Assembly (NCBI GenBank): GCA_947498155.1
Contig: CANMJD010000009.1
Location: forward strand, 1-64,000
Length of the DNA: 64,000 nucleotides
Reading direction: 5' to 3'
Source of the DNA: an uncultured Pseudoruegeria sp.
GTDB lineage: Bacteria; Pseudomonadota; Alphaproteobacteria; Rhodobacterales; Rhodobacteraceae
Part shown: positions 42,866 through 52,386 of the stretch, in pieces
Layout: every line of letters starts with the position of its first letter
How positions within the stretch are numbered: the stretch's first letter is position 1
Program-made: the position numbers and the translations under genes
The notes under the pieces: generated by a model
What the model was told of the DNA's origin: nothing
What the model saw: the letters and a program-made list of their open reading frames with translations, nothing else
Database searches by the model: none

Positions 42866-45800
42866 CTAAGAGAGCGCGATCGCGCGCAGCTCGACCTTTG
42901 CGCAATAGACCAGCTTTTGGCGCAGCCCGATGCGCAGATAGGTGGTGATATGCTGGAATACCGCTTCCAAGCTGTCGTCCTGCAACTGCAGGCCGTCCAG
43001 TTCTTGCAGCATGTCCCCCCGACCGTACCAACAAAAGAAACCGGCCTCCGACAGTTCCAGAAGATTTTCCCGGGGTGCCAGATCCGGATCAATGAGGGCC
43101 GTCGCGTTTTGTGCATCCAGCGTGCGGCAGATATCTCGTGTTTGCGTGGCAAAGGGCTGGGTGTCCTGCAGGGATGTGACGTCTGTTCCGGCACATAGGT
43201 GACGGCTAACAAAAGCGCCGCCTTGCGGGCAGCTGTCCAGCGCAAGATTAAAGGCCGTGAGCCAACCGGGTTGGGGTTGGGCGAGAAGATCGAGGAACAC
43301 CATATCTGCCCCGGTTCGCCGTGCGCCAAGGGCGTGCATCACTTGCGCGCCCCCCGGTGCAAGGGTTTCGGCGGGACACAGGATGTCATCGGGCAAAGAA
43401 AGGCCGATGGTGGGCAGGATTGGATAGAACAGGATCCGCGCATCGGTCTCTGCTGGCAGGCTATCCTTGATATCCTGCAGGCGGGCGATGACCTGTGGCG
43501 TTACCGAAACCGGATCGGCACTCAGGACAACGACGTCAACGGGGCGCAGGGGGGCGTCACGGGTGATCTGTCGGGATTGAGCCCTGATCCGCCGGTCGAG
43601 CCGCCGCTGATACAGGGCTGACGGGGCCGTCGCAGGAGAGAGGTTGGAAGCTGAATCGATGTCGCAACTGCTGAGCAGGGCCGGTACAAAATGCGGGGCT
43701 GCGTGATGTGTATACCGCAGAATGAATTCCCAATCGGCGCACTGTTCCAGTGTCGTATCGAACCCACCGAGCCGCTGAAAAAGGCTGCGGTGGTGTAGGA
43801 AACAGCCCAGATCAATGTAATTGCGGTTTTCGAGCAAGGCCCGGTTGAACGGACCCATCCGGACGGCGAGCTGCTCCTCTTGGGGGCCTTCATCACTCTG
43901 GAGACTTTGTGACACGGCTTGTGCGCAATAGGCGGCGTCATAGAGATCAGACTTGGTGGTCAAGACACCGGTCATGATGCGCAAGAATTCCGGATTCCAG
44001 ATATTGGGGCTGTCGAAATAGGCAATGATCTCTCCGGTCGCGACGTCGAGCGCGGCATTACGGGCTGCGGCCAGACCGGATTGGCGGGCCGCTGGCACCC
44101 GTCGGATCCGGCTGTCGTCGGCGTCCGAAATACAGCGCGCGATCCCGTCCGATGTGCAGTCAGGGTGGGCCCCCTCGACAATCAAAAGCTCCCAATCCGT
44201 AAAGCTCTGGGCCTGAACGGATTTTATCGCGGCGTTCAGCGCAGTAATATCCGTGACAACAGGCAGAATGATGCTGACGGTGGTTTTCGGCGGATGCGAT
44301 GTGTAGCGCGCCGCAAGGGCGTGCCGCGTATAGCTTTCGAATTGGCCAATAGACAGGTCTTCCCATGTCGACTGGGACAGCCAGAGCTGCCGTTCGAAGT
44401 AAAGCCTGCGCAGGGCGGCGTCCGCCGGTATCATGGGCGGCGCGTCTTTTGTGTCGCTGTCGGTCACATCCTTTTGCGCCAGAAGCGTATCTGTCTGCGC
44501 AAGGCGCAGGCCAAGCCGGTGCTCTTGCCCGTTCGCAAAAATTTTGGGCAACCGGAGGGCAAAGGCCCCCGGGGCTGTCCGGCTTATCCCTTTGGGGATG
44601 TCAGCGGGGAAATGGCCGGTTTGCCCTCTGGCAATGACCTTTCCACCGTGCAGGATTTCGATGTTTTGAGGCAGATCGAGGGCGTTTTGATCCCAGGCGC
44701 GCCCATGGCAAAGGCCGTCCTTCAGCCCGTTGATTTGCCCGCAGAGTCGTGGTTCTGGTCGGGGCAGGAACACCAAAGGCTGTTCCAGCGGCAGAGGCTG
44801 GCCGTTAAAGCGCAGTTCGATATAGCTTGCTTTTCCGAGGCGATACGCAGGGGGTATCTCTACGGCACATTCCCATGTCTGCTGTGTGTCGTCTGAAGAT
44901 AAGGACTGACACAGACTGCGGGCCACCATGTTGTTATCAACAAAGACATGAAGAACAGCTTTTTGCAGGGCGGCATCGCTTGTGATGGTGCCGCCAATAA
45001 ACCCGCTGTCTGAAATGGTGATATCAGCTCTCGGAGCTGGCTCTGAAGGCGTGGCGTCCAGGTCCTCTTTGTCGATCTCAAGCGAGAGCAAATCGAATTT
45101 ACCGGACAACCCTGCCAGCCCGTCTTGTATCGCACGTTCGCTGATCTCTGTGTAGAGCGGCACCAGCGCAGGGGCGCGGTTTTTCACGTTCTTCAACCAG
45201 TTGGCGATGAAACTGTTGCGGAGTTTTGGCGCGGCTTGCTCCGGGGCTTTGCCGGTCATGCGCGCATAGAACAGAAGATAGTTCCGGATGTAGTAGTAAA
45301 AATAATATTTGGCCGGCAGCCCGTCGGCGCTCGAGCGTTTGTGATGGGCCAGACGGATGTCCGGCACAACCATACAGGCAAAGCCTTTGCCCTTGGCGTT
45401 TAAAAACCAATGGGTTTCCTCGAAATAGAGGAAGTAATCTTCGGGCATGTAGCCGATGTCTTTCAGGACGGCACTGCGCAAAAAGACGGACGCACCGGTA
45501 ACGAAATCAACGGTATAGGGCGTTTCGGGGAGGACATCGAAGGTCTCTCCGGGATACATATGCCCGGTGGAAACCCCGTCGACAAATGAGACATAGCTCC
45601 CGGCAGACGCGATAACATCGGACTCTTCGCCTTTGGCGATGGCCGGTCCAAAGAGGGCGATGTCCTGATAGGTGTCGGCGGCGGTGATATGTTGGTCCAG
45701 CGCCTGCGGTGACACCACCATGTCAGGATTGAGAATCCAGTAGAACTGATAGGGCAGCTCACGGACCAGATACATGCCCGCATTATTCCCGGCCGCATAT

Positions 45801-48037
45801 CCGAAATTCTCGGGCAGGCGCAGGATGCAGACATCAGGAAAAGCGGTTTCCAGCGTGTTGAGCCACATATTCGGCGAGGCATTGTCGATCACGTAGATAT
45901 CGAAATCCTGATTGTCCTGGGCACGCAGGCTCTCGATCAGTCGTTGCGCATCCTGAACGGTATCGTAATTGAGAATAAAGATGGCGGTGCGGGCTGGTGC
46001 CGTCGGGGGGAAATCCGCCCCCAATAGCTGGCAGGTGCGTGCTTTATCGGCAAAAGAAATCTGTACCTGTGTCATCTGCATTGCGTCTTGCCAGCCTTTT
46101 TCCAGTGTCTTGCCCGCCGCCGCCCATGTCGTCAGCGGTTCGACTGTTTCAACGGCGGCGCGCTCCATCGCCTGCCGTGCGTGTGGCGCGGTGGTGAGGG
46201 CGCGGGAGAGTGCCAGCCCGAGGGCTTCGGGCGCTTGATCTTCGTAGAGGATACCGGTGACACCATCGTGCAGATAATCCGGGATCATGCCGATGGCGGG
46301 GGCGATGGCCGGACGGGCAAAGGACAGGGCACAGAGCAGCGCGCCGGGCGTAAGGGTCCGGGTCGGGGGCAGCACCACCCAGTCGCAGGCATTGTAATAC
46401 CATTGCAGGCTTTGCTCGGGCAGATGGTCCTCTACAATCCGAAGCTGTGGGATATGGCTATATCTCCGGGACAGGGCGCCGGGGGCGATGTCTCCAGCGG
46501 GCTTTCCGGCAATCAACAGGTAGGCCTCGGGATGATCTTTCTGCAGGGCATGAAAGGCCTGGATCAGGGGGTCAACGTCTTGGTAGGAACGAATTTGCCC
46601 CTGAAACAGGAGCACCGTCGCATCCTGCGGCAGTTCGAGCCGGGTTCTGGCAGCCTGACGTGGCACATAATTGGGGTAGACCCCGATAAAGCTGGGGTGG
46701 GGCTGCAGGATGAGCTTGGCGGGCGGGAGCGTAACAGACGCTGCCAGGATTGGCAGAAGCCGGGGTGAATAGACGTGGATTTTGGTCGCCAGATCGGCGA
46801 CATCCTGTCCCAGCTGGCGTTCTGTTTCCGGAAATTTTGCACCATCGGAAACGGTGTTGTGGATGGTCCAGACCAGAATGCCACCAAGGCGGGTGAAAAA
46901 CGCCAGTTGCTGCACAAACGCCTGCCGGCGCGCGTCGGCCTCTTCTGCGGTGGTGGCGTTGGCCATGACAAAGTGCAACCAGTGCAGGTGCAGGATCGTC
47001 TGTCCGCCGCGCCCTTCGGTCTGTAGCCATTTAATTGCCGTCGCCAGATTGCCGGCCCGTGCCTGCGTTTGTTCCAAATCGCCATATAGCAGGCGCTGGT
47101 AGGGGCTGGTTCTGGTTTCGTCCGGCCAGAAAAACAAAGTTTGGGGGGGGGCTGGCGGTCGCGCCGCTTCCAGTATGGGTTCAAACGTCGCGTCGGGTGC
47201 TTCGCAGATAATCTTTTGATTGTCCCCCGCCGGATCATTCTTGAACGGAACGCTAAAGCCACAGGCCAGAAGGACTCCGGGGGTAATTTCGGCGGTCCGA
47301 GTGAGGGGGCAGGAGTGGCGATGTCCCCCGGCCGTCACCGTCAGGTGCTCTATTTGCGGGTTGGAAATGACAAATCCGAGAGCAGCATGATCGGTGAAAT
47401 GCAGGTCTTTCAGAAAAACCGGTGCCGTGCTGGCAAGGTGACTCAGGTCCTGCTGTCGGCTTTTGCGCATGTCAAAGGCCGATAGCGCACGGGCTTTGTC
47501 CTCTCGCAACTGTTCTGCCATATCTTCTGAAACTGTTGCGGTGTGCCAATATGTTTCGACTGCCCCCAGCACGATGGTGCTCTCTTCGGGAAGGTCCAGC
47601 ATGATGTCGAAGCGTTTTTTTGTACTGATCCGGTGGCATAGGAACAGGCCGGACAAGACATACCACCCGTTGCTGTCGATCTTTTGGTGGTTTTTTGATG
47701 TGGCGAGCTTGGTGCGGACGCCGGTGCTTTCATCATAAAGCGATAAAACCGTCCGTATTGGCAGAGGGCCGGGGTTTGTGTTTTCAGCCGCACGAAGGAG
47801 TATCCGTACGCCCAGCACATTACCCGATTGCTGATTTTTAACGCAGAGGCGGACCCAGTCGTTTGTTGTCTGATTGCTCAGGGACAGGCAATTTACGCCC
47901 GCCTCTTCCTGCGTGTGAACGGCCAGTTGCTCCCGTGCCGCAGGTTTCTGGTACGTTAAATGCATGCCATCACCCAATGTGATAGAACGCTCTGCTTCGG
48001 ATACAGAGAATTTACGCCGGTTGGGGAACAGGGTCAT
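42866..48037 (-). CDS. Giant glycosyltransferase with GT4, GT2 and a second GT2-like domain
   Basis: Protein of 1723 residues. Residues 1-290 are beta-rich, possibly carbohydrate-binding. A GT4 domain (about 298-640) shares FFWPDETRTSPYQRLLYGD, HLHWLHFVMANAT, VWTIHNTVSDGAKF and FQGQIRSYQDVDPL with the downstream 976-residue protein. A rhamnosyl-type GT2 domain (680-930) has FILNYDTVQDAQRLIESL, VIDNASPNMWL, LPENFGYAAGNNAGM and WILNPDMVVSPQAL. A beta-rich region (1000-1170) follows, then a GT2-like domain (1250-1450) in which the usual DSDN metal site reads YFDSPNIWNPEF. Residues 1480-1723 may be another degenerate GT-A domain. No membrane spans. It sits between the GSCFA gene and the 976-residue gene in one leftward operon and could add several residues of one repeat unit. 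Confidence 0.85.
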   Translation of the reverse strand: MTLFPNRRKFSVSEAERSITLGDGMHLTYQKPAAREQLAVHTQEEAGVNCLSLSNQTTNDWVRLCVKNQQSGNVLGVRILLRAAENTNPGPLPIRTVLSLYDESTGVRTKLATSKNHQKIDSNGWYVLSGLFLCHRISTKKRFDIMLDLPEESTIVLGAVETYWHTATVSEDMAEQLREDKARALSAFDMRKSRQQDLSHLASTAPVFLKDLHFTDHAALGFVISNPQIEHLTVTAGGHRHSCPLTRTAEITPGVLLACGFSVPFKNDPAGDNQKIICEAPDATFEPILEAARPPAPPQTLFFWPDETRTSPYQRLLYGDLEQTQARAGNLATAIKWLQTEGRGGQTILHLHWLHFVMANATTAEEADARRQAFVQQLAFFTRLGGILVWTIHNTVSDGAKFPETERQLGQDVADLATKIHVYSPRLLPILAASVTLPPAKLILQPHPSFIGVYPNYVPRQAARTRLELPQDATVLLFQGQIRSYQDVDPLIQAFHALQKDHPEAYLLIAGKPAGDIAPGALSRRYSHIPQLRIVEDHLPEQSLQWYYNACDWVVLPPTRTLTPGALLCALSFARPAIAPAIGMIPDYLHDGVTGILYEDQAPEALGLALSRALTTAPHARQAMERAAVETVEPLTTWAAAGKTLEKGWQDAMQMTQVQISFADKARTCQLLGADFPPTAPARTAIFILNYDTVQDAQRLIESLRAQDNQDFDIYVIDNASPNMWLNTLETAFPDVCILRLPENFGYAAGNNAGMYLVRELPYQFYWILNPDMVVSPQALDQHITAADTYQDIALFGPAIAKGEESDVIASAGSYVSFVDGVSTGHMYPGETFDVLPETPYTVDFVTGASVFLRSAVLKDIGYMPEDYFLYFEETHWFLNAKGKGFACMVVPDIRLAHHKRSSADGLPAKYYFYYYIRNYLLFYARMTGKAPEQAAPKLRNSFIANWLKNVKNRAPALVPLYTEISERAIQDGLAGLSGKFDLLSLEIDKEDLDATPSEPAPRADITISDSGFIGGTITSDAALQKAVLHVFVDNNMVARSLCQSLSSDDTQQTWECAVEIPPAYRLGKASYIELRFNGQPLPLEQPLVFLPRPEPRLCGQINGLKDGLCHGRAWDQNALDLPQNIEILHGGKVIARGQTGHFPADIPKGISRTAPGAFALRLPKIFANGQEHRLGLRLAQTDTLLAQKDVTDSDTKDAPPMIPADAALRRLYFERQLWLSQSTWEDLSIGQFESYTRHALAARYTSHPPKTTVSIILPVVTDITALNAAIKSVQAQSFTDWELLIVEGAHPDCTSDGIARCISDADDSRIRRVPAARQSGLAAARNAALDVATGEIIAYFDSPNIWNPEFLRIMTGVLTTKSDLYDAAYCAQAVSQSLQSDEGPQEEQLAVRMGPFNRALLENRNYIDLGCFLHHRSLFQRLGGFDTTLEQCADWEFILRYTHHAAPHFVPALLSSCDIDSASNLSPATAPSALYQRRLDRRIRAQSRQITRDAPLRPVDVVVLSADPVSVTPQVIARLQDIKDSLPAETDARILFYPILPTIGLSLPDDILCPAETLAPGGAQVMHALGARRTGADMVFLDLLAQPQPGWLTAFNLALDSCPQGGAFVSRHLCAGTDVTSLQDTQPFATQTRDICRTLDAQNATALIDPDLAPRENLLELSEAGFFCWYGRGDMLQELDGLQLQDDSLEAVFQHITTYLRIGLRQKLVYCAKVELRAIALS

Positions 48038-48096
48038 GGTCTGAGCACTCTATGTTGAAACGGAAGATAGCCTGTGCTTAACGCGGCAATGTGGGA

Positions 48097-49437
48097 CTAA
48101 TCTTCCCCTTCGACGCGTTTATTTTTCTGATTTTGGTCCTGCATTTTAAGAACCATGCCTTTGTATTTGTTAATTTCCCGGAACATCCGTGCCATGAGGG
48201 CATGGTCATCCGGGGCGGTGGCTTGCCACTTTTTAAACGAGGGGCTTTCCACCATACGTTTGACATCGACATCCCCGTCCTCGTCCGTATCGGTTTCCAG
48301 CGCTGCGCGGGCGGCGCGGAGTTCGGATTGCAGGCGGATGCTCATGTTTTTGTATTTGTTGACTTCCTGGTTGAGCCGCGCCAGCAAATCGTTCTGGCTG
48401 TCGTTATCGGCTTGCCAGCGCTGGAAGGATTCGTCGGTCTCCAGCGCCGCCAAAGCGGATTCCAGATCGGGTTCACTGGCTTGGGAAACGCCATAGCGTT
48501 CCAGAAACGTCTGGATCACATACCCAACGATCACATCGCTGACATGGCGGCGATCGGCTTGCCAGCACAGGGCGGGATCGGACAGGGTCACCGCTTCGTA
48601 GCTGGGGAAGTAGTCGATGCCGTCGTGCTGTTCGACAAAGCGTTTGGCCGCCACACGCAGGGTGGTTTTCGAGGTGGAATTGGCAACGATAATATCTTCA
48701 TCACTAAAGGTGCGCCCCAGCGGAACAGGCGAGACCGTCAGAATGACTTTCTGTCCGGCTTTGCCGTGGGCATGGAGAATGTCGGCAATTTCGGCCAGCG
48801 CTTGCTCGCATTGCTCAAGGCTCAGGGTTTCAAAGGCAAACCGTTCCTTATTGCGGGCCAGCACCTTGGGAGCGGGGGCCTCGTTCAGGCTGAGACCGGT
48901 GTCTTTATCGATCCAGTTCTCTACCAACCCAAGAGTGAGAATGACCACATCAGCTTCGAAGGCCTGCTGAAAATAACGTTTGATCTCTTCCCGGCGAGCC
49001 AGCAGTTCTTCTACGGTGCTATTTCCAGCTTTGCCGGACAAATAGGGATCGTAGTGGATGTCCTTTGTGACCGGCAGCAGGGCTTCTCTGGGGTATTCCT
49101 CTACGCCCGCGGCCCACTTCAGTTCCTGCAGGATGGAAACCGGGGTGTATTTGTTGAAGACCCCGCCTTCGCGCGCCGAGGTGCTGCCAAGGTTGCGCAT
49201 CTGGATATTGCGGCTGGTGACAGTGGCACCTGCCTGTTCAAGACGTTCCTCGACGTTGCGGGCAAAGCAGGATCCGATGGCAAAAAACGTGTGGTGTGGT
49301 TCAGCCTTGAAAGTCTGGCGGGCACTGGGGACAACAACACGTGCCGCAATTCGGGCCGCGGCATCATCCGTCCCGCCGTTCCAGCGGTCATGGGGATTCT
49401 CCCGGCTCGTTTTCAAAGCGGAATCTGCTGAAATCAT
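48097..49437 (-). CDS. GSCFA domain protein with C-terminal repeats
   Basis: Protein of 446 residues. FFAIGSCFARNVEERLEQAG (about 50-70) contains the GSCFA motif that names family PF08885; VVILTLGLVENWID, VILTVSPVPLGRTF and the SDP/DRRHVSDVIVGY His-Asp region suggest an SGNH-hydrolase-like fold, so an acyl-transfer or esterase role on sugars is possible. Residues 310-440 carry two copies of a SFxxWQA...LLARL..E.NKYK.M repeat rich in charge, probably helical. ATG 49437 has AAGGAC upstream. First gene of the leftward glycosyltransferase operon. Function of GSCFA proteins in EPS clusters is not established, to my knowledge. Confidence 0.85.
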   Translation of the reverse strand: MISADSALKTSRENPHDRWNGGTDDAAARIAARVVVPSARQTFKAEPHHTFFAIGSCFARNVEERLEQAGATVTSRNIQMRNLGSTSAREGGVFNKYTPVSILQELKWAAGVEEYPREALLPVTKDIHYDPYLSGKAGNSTVEELLARREEIKRYFQQAFEADVVILTLGLVENWIDKDTGLSLNEAPAPKVLARNKERFAFETLSLEQCEQALAEIADILHAHGKAGQKVILTVSPVPLGRTFSDEDIIVANSTSKTTLRVAAKRFVEQHDGIDYFPSYEAVTLSDPALCWQADRRHVSDVIVGYVIQTFLERYGVSQASEPDLESALAALETDESFQRWQADNDSQNDLLARLNQEVNKYKNMSIRLQSELRAARAALETDTDEDGDVDVKRMVESPSFKKWQATAPDDHALMARMFREINKYKGMVLKMQDQNQKNKRVEGED

Positions 49438-49992
49438 AATAATTTTCGTCCTTATACAATCTTGACCGTCACGGCCCGCATACGGTCCTATGCGTTAGTG
49501 CTATATCCAGCCTAATTATGATGGCAATGCAACCCGCCTCCATACTGCTGACAGCGGCGGATACATAACAAACAAATGCCGCTTGGTACTTATGCGTATG
49601 TAGCCATAATAAAAGACGTTCCATATAGCCTGACAGGTCATTTTGCGACCCACTCTGCCTTTATTCCGCTGAACCTTCAATACGCTGCCCCCCGGACCCG
49701 CTATAGTCAAAGCCGGAGAGCTGCAAAAAATGTGGTTTTATAGGGGGTGGTGCGCCATAAATTTAGGCAGCAGCCGCTAAAAGCATTGATGGATGAAACA
49801 AAAGACGCGATATACTACTTTCGCTTCGCTATGGCAGATGTTGCGAACGCATAACTGGAAAATTGACATTTTGATATGCCATCAGAGTCTCTTACAACGG
49901 GGTAGGGCAGTGGAGCCCACCCATTCGGAGCAGGCGTCTGGTGGCCAATTTATTTTCATCTCGCTTGATGGCGATTACAACAGGATTAAGGC
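49438..49992. other. Divergent intergenic region
   Basis: 555 bases between divergent genes with no convincing ORF; a 67-codon frame at 49793-49996 lacks a ribosome binding site and family resemblance. It must hold promoters for both the GSCFA operon and the gene at 49993. I see no strong boxes, repeats or hairpins that I would defend. Confidence 0.5.
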
Positions 49993-51573
49993 ATGACCCG
50001 CAAGACTACCCCTCGAAGCCGCAATACGGGCACGAATGTTTCCAGCTCTTCTTCGGAGATGCTGCTGCCGGTGCCCAGCTCCGAGATTTTTTGGCGCACC
50101 AAATACCTGGGGTCCTCGGCATTGCTGGGCCATTTGCCTTTTCTATTCTGGCTGATCGGTGAGGCCCGACCCAATCGGGCCGTGACCTTGAACGTCGGGG
50201 ACGGGGTGGCGCATTTTGCCCTCTGTCAGGCGATCGAAAGAATGGAGCTCCCGACATTCTGTCAGGGGTTCGGGGCTGAGATTCCCACGAAAACCACAGA
50301 TTACAACACCCTCCAATATGAAGAATTCTCGGTGCTCACCCCCCTTGATGAGGTGGCGGCCGGGGCTTTGTTCGAACCCGAAAGCATTGATCTTCTGATT
50401 GTGGACGCGCCGGTCACCGAAGACACGGTGGAGTCGGTCCTGAACAACTGGCTGCCCCGTATGTCTGCCGATGGCGTTGTCCTGCTGCCGGATACACAAA
50501 ACCTGATCACATCGGGCTCTGAAGCCTTTGCGGCCCTGCGTTCGGAATGTGAGCATTTCCGGTTTGAACATCATGACGGGCTGGCCGTGCTGTTCCGCGG
50601 CAAACCCGCGTCGCCGCGGATGGTAACGCTCATCGAAGAGGGGCCTGCTCATTTTCAGGCCCAACGGCTCTTTAGCCGGCTTGGCTCCCAACATGTCACC
50701 GAATGGCGGGCCAAAACGCTGGATGACCGGGTCGACACCTTGGAGGCGCAGTTGCAGGTCTCGGAAAATGAGACCCTCAAGCAAGAAGTCAGCACTTTGA
50801 AGGCCGGCCTTCAGGAGGTGGATGCGCACCGGGCCACAGCAGAAGCAACGCTGCAGGCCCAGACCCAGCGTCTGACCGCGTTGCAACAAGAAGAGTCGGC
50901 GCTGAAAAATCGGCTGTCCGGTCTGGAAGAGGCCCATGCCGCGGCTCTGGCCGATCTGAACAAACGCCATACCGTTGATCTCGCAGCGCTGACGGTGCAA
51001 CTGGAGGCGCTGGAGGAAAAGGCCAAGGCATCGACGGTGGCACCGGTGCACAGCGGGATTTCCAAAGAGGATTTTCTGACCCTGTCCCATGCGGCTGAAG
51101 CACAGGCGGATGAAACCATCGCCCTGCGGGCAGCGTTGAAAAAGGCCGAAAAGGAACTGGCCGCGACAGGCGCCGCTGTGCCTAAAGCCGATACGGCCCA
51201 AGAGACCAAAGCGCTGGAAGCTTTACGGGTTAAAGTCGAAAAAGAGGCCGCCGCCGCCGCCCGCAAGCTCGCCCGTGAATTAAAGACCGTGCAGAAAGCC
51301 AATGAGGCAAAGGCCGAGCGTATCAAGGCCCAAACCGCAGAGCTGAACCACCGCCGCAACCGGATCAAAATTATGGCCGAAGAGCGCCAGAGCCAGCTTG
51401 AGATCGTCGAGACTCTGACGGTGGAGCGCGACAACCTATTGGCCCAGAAGAGCGAGTTGATGACAGAGATAGAAGCCCTGCGCAAACAGCAGGAAGAGCT
51501 TGTTGAAAGCACATCCTGGAAAGTTACCGCGCCGGTCCGCAAGGTTGCAAATGTCGTTAAAAAACCCCGTTAG
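49993..51573 (+). CDS. SAM-dependent-methyltransferase-like domain with long coiled coil
   Basis: Protein of 526 residues. Residues 25-215 look like a class I methyltransferase fold (ALLGHLPFLFWLIGEARPNR, then a motif-I-like LNVGDGVAHFALCQAI, IDLLIVDAPVTEDTVESVL and LLPDTQNLI), although the motif-I glycines are not canonical. Residues 235-510 are a long Ala/Glu/Lys-rich coiled coil with heptads such as LKQEVSTLKAGLQEVDAHRA. The tail ESTSWKVTAPVRKV resembles the STSWRxTxPLR motif seen after coiled coils in glycosyltransferase-cluster proteins. AGGA lies seven bases ahead of the ATG. A role in modifying or measuring the polysaccharide chain is conceivable, by analogy with coiled-coil chain-length rulers, but not shown. 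Confidence 0.75.
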   Translation: MTRKTTPRSRNTGTNVSSSSSEMLLPVPSSEIFWRTKYLGSSALLGHLPFLFWLIGEARPNRAVTLNVGDGVAHFALCQAIERMELPTFCQGFGAEIPTKTTDYNTLQYEEFSVLTPLDEVAAGALFEPESIDLLIVDAPVTEDTVESVLNNWLPRMSADGVVLLPDTQNLITSGSEAFAALRSECEHFRFEHHDGLAVLFRGKPASPRMVTLIEEGPAHFQAQRLFSRLGSQHVTEWRAKTLDDRVDTLEAQLQVSENETLKQEVSTLKAGLQEVDAHRATAEATLQAQTQRLTALQQEESALKNRLSGLEEAHAAALADLNKRHTVDLAALTVQLEALEEKAKASTVAPVHSGISKEDFLTLSHAAEAQADETIALRAALKKAEKELAATGAAVPKADTAQETKALEALRVKVEKEAAAAARKLARELKTVQKANEAKAERIKAQTAELNHRRNRIKIMAEERQSQLEIVETLTVERDNLLAQKSELMTEIEALRKQQEELVESTSWKVTAPVRKVANVVKKPR

Positions 51574-51593
51574 GGTCTATGGATAAGGACGAT

Positions 51594-51620
51594 ATGGCAC
51601 CTGCCGTCAGGCGGTGCCAT
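51594..51620. terminator. Hairpin between convergent genes
   Basis: ATGGCACC (51594-51601) and GGTGCCAT (51613-51620) pair perfectly, with GCC/GGC adding three more pairs inside. It overlaps the stop of the minus-strand sulfotransferase and lies 21 bases past the plus-strand gene, so it may end both. Confidence 0.55.
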
Positions 51621-52386
51621 TCACCAGCGCTTCGACTTGCCGGCGGGACTGCTGGCGTAGATCGCGGGCGGTGGACATATCAACGCTTTTATAGGCCGCA
51701 GCATATTTGGCCGGAACCTTGCGCTTCTGTTTTTGCGCTGCAAAAGCAACGTGGCTTTCGTAGACTTCCTCAAAGGGCGGGCAGGTTTCGAGCTCCAGAA
51801 AATTCAGGATCGCCTGTAGGGTTTGGGTTTCGGGCTGGAACATGCGATCATAGTCGATCAACAGCACCTTTTTGCGAAAAGATGCGTCCTGAGACAGCGC
51901 CTTAAGCTGGATCATCTGTTCGGACCATTCCTTGCAGGCTTCGACAAAGCCTTTACCCGAAGGCCATTTATCCCGGGTTCTGTTGGCGCGCGATTGCCAG
52001 GAGAGGCCGACATCCTTCAGGTTTCGCAATATGAAGATATATTTGAAATCGGGGTTCTCTGCCGCAAAATCTTTCAGGATTGGCGTCAAATCCGGTACTT
52101 TATCCCCGATGATTTTGGCCGTGTCCCACTTTTCCCTAATCCCGTCATAGACCGGCTGCCAATGCGGCCGCAGGGCCGGGTCCAGGTTCGTGTCTTCGGC
52201 GCGAAAATCGAAAAAACGGTCCTTTTCAAAAAGCGTGGCAGAAAAGTTGTTTTGGATGAGGAACTGAAACTTGAACCGCTCGATCCCCAAGCAAATGTCC
52301 GCGTGGCTGTTCAAAAGCTCTGCCAGAGCCGTTGTTCCACTGCGAGCGACACCTGTGACGAGGATATTGGTTTGAAACGAACCCAT
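51607..52386 (-). CDS. Sulfotransferase family protein
   Basis: Protein of 259 residues. NILVTGVARSGTTALAELLN at the N-terminus is the 5'-phosphosulfate-binding loop of Sulfotransfer_3-type enzymes; KYIFILRNLKDVGLSWQSRA provides the Arg and Ser that hold the 3'-phosphate of PAPS, and LLIDYDRMFQ is a usual later motif. ATG 52386 is preceded by AAGGA. No membrane segment or signal peptide. The gene is convergent with the coiled-coil protein gene and divergent from the giant RTX gene. The acceptor is unknown; carbohydrate is likely from context. Confidence 0.85.
   Translation of the reverse strand: MGSFQTNILVTGVARSGTTALAELLNSHADICLGIERFKFQFLIQNNFSATLFEKDRFFDFRAEDTNLDPALRPHWQPVYDGIREKWDTAKIIGDKVPDLTPILKDFAAENPDFKYIFILRNLKDVGLSWQSRANRTRDKWPSGKGFVEACKEWSEQMIQLKALSQDASFRKKVLLIDYDRMFQPETQTLQAILNFLELETCPPFEEVYESHVAFAAQKQKRKVPAKYAAAYKSVDMSTARDLRQQSRRQVEALVNGTA

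Noticed and set aside
48091..49431. Full-length open frame (446 codons) on the plus strand opposite the GSCFA gene
   Set aside because: It mirrors the GSCFA gene codon for codon, has no ribosome binding site and no family motifs; the minus-strand product has the GSCFA motif and a good start.
49793..49996. 67-codon frame ahead of the coiled-coil protein gene
   Set aside because: No ribosome binding site or family resemblance, and it runs into the start of the next gene.
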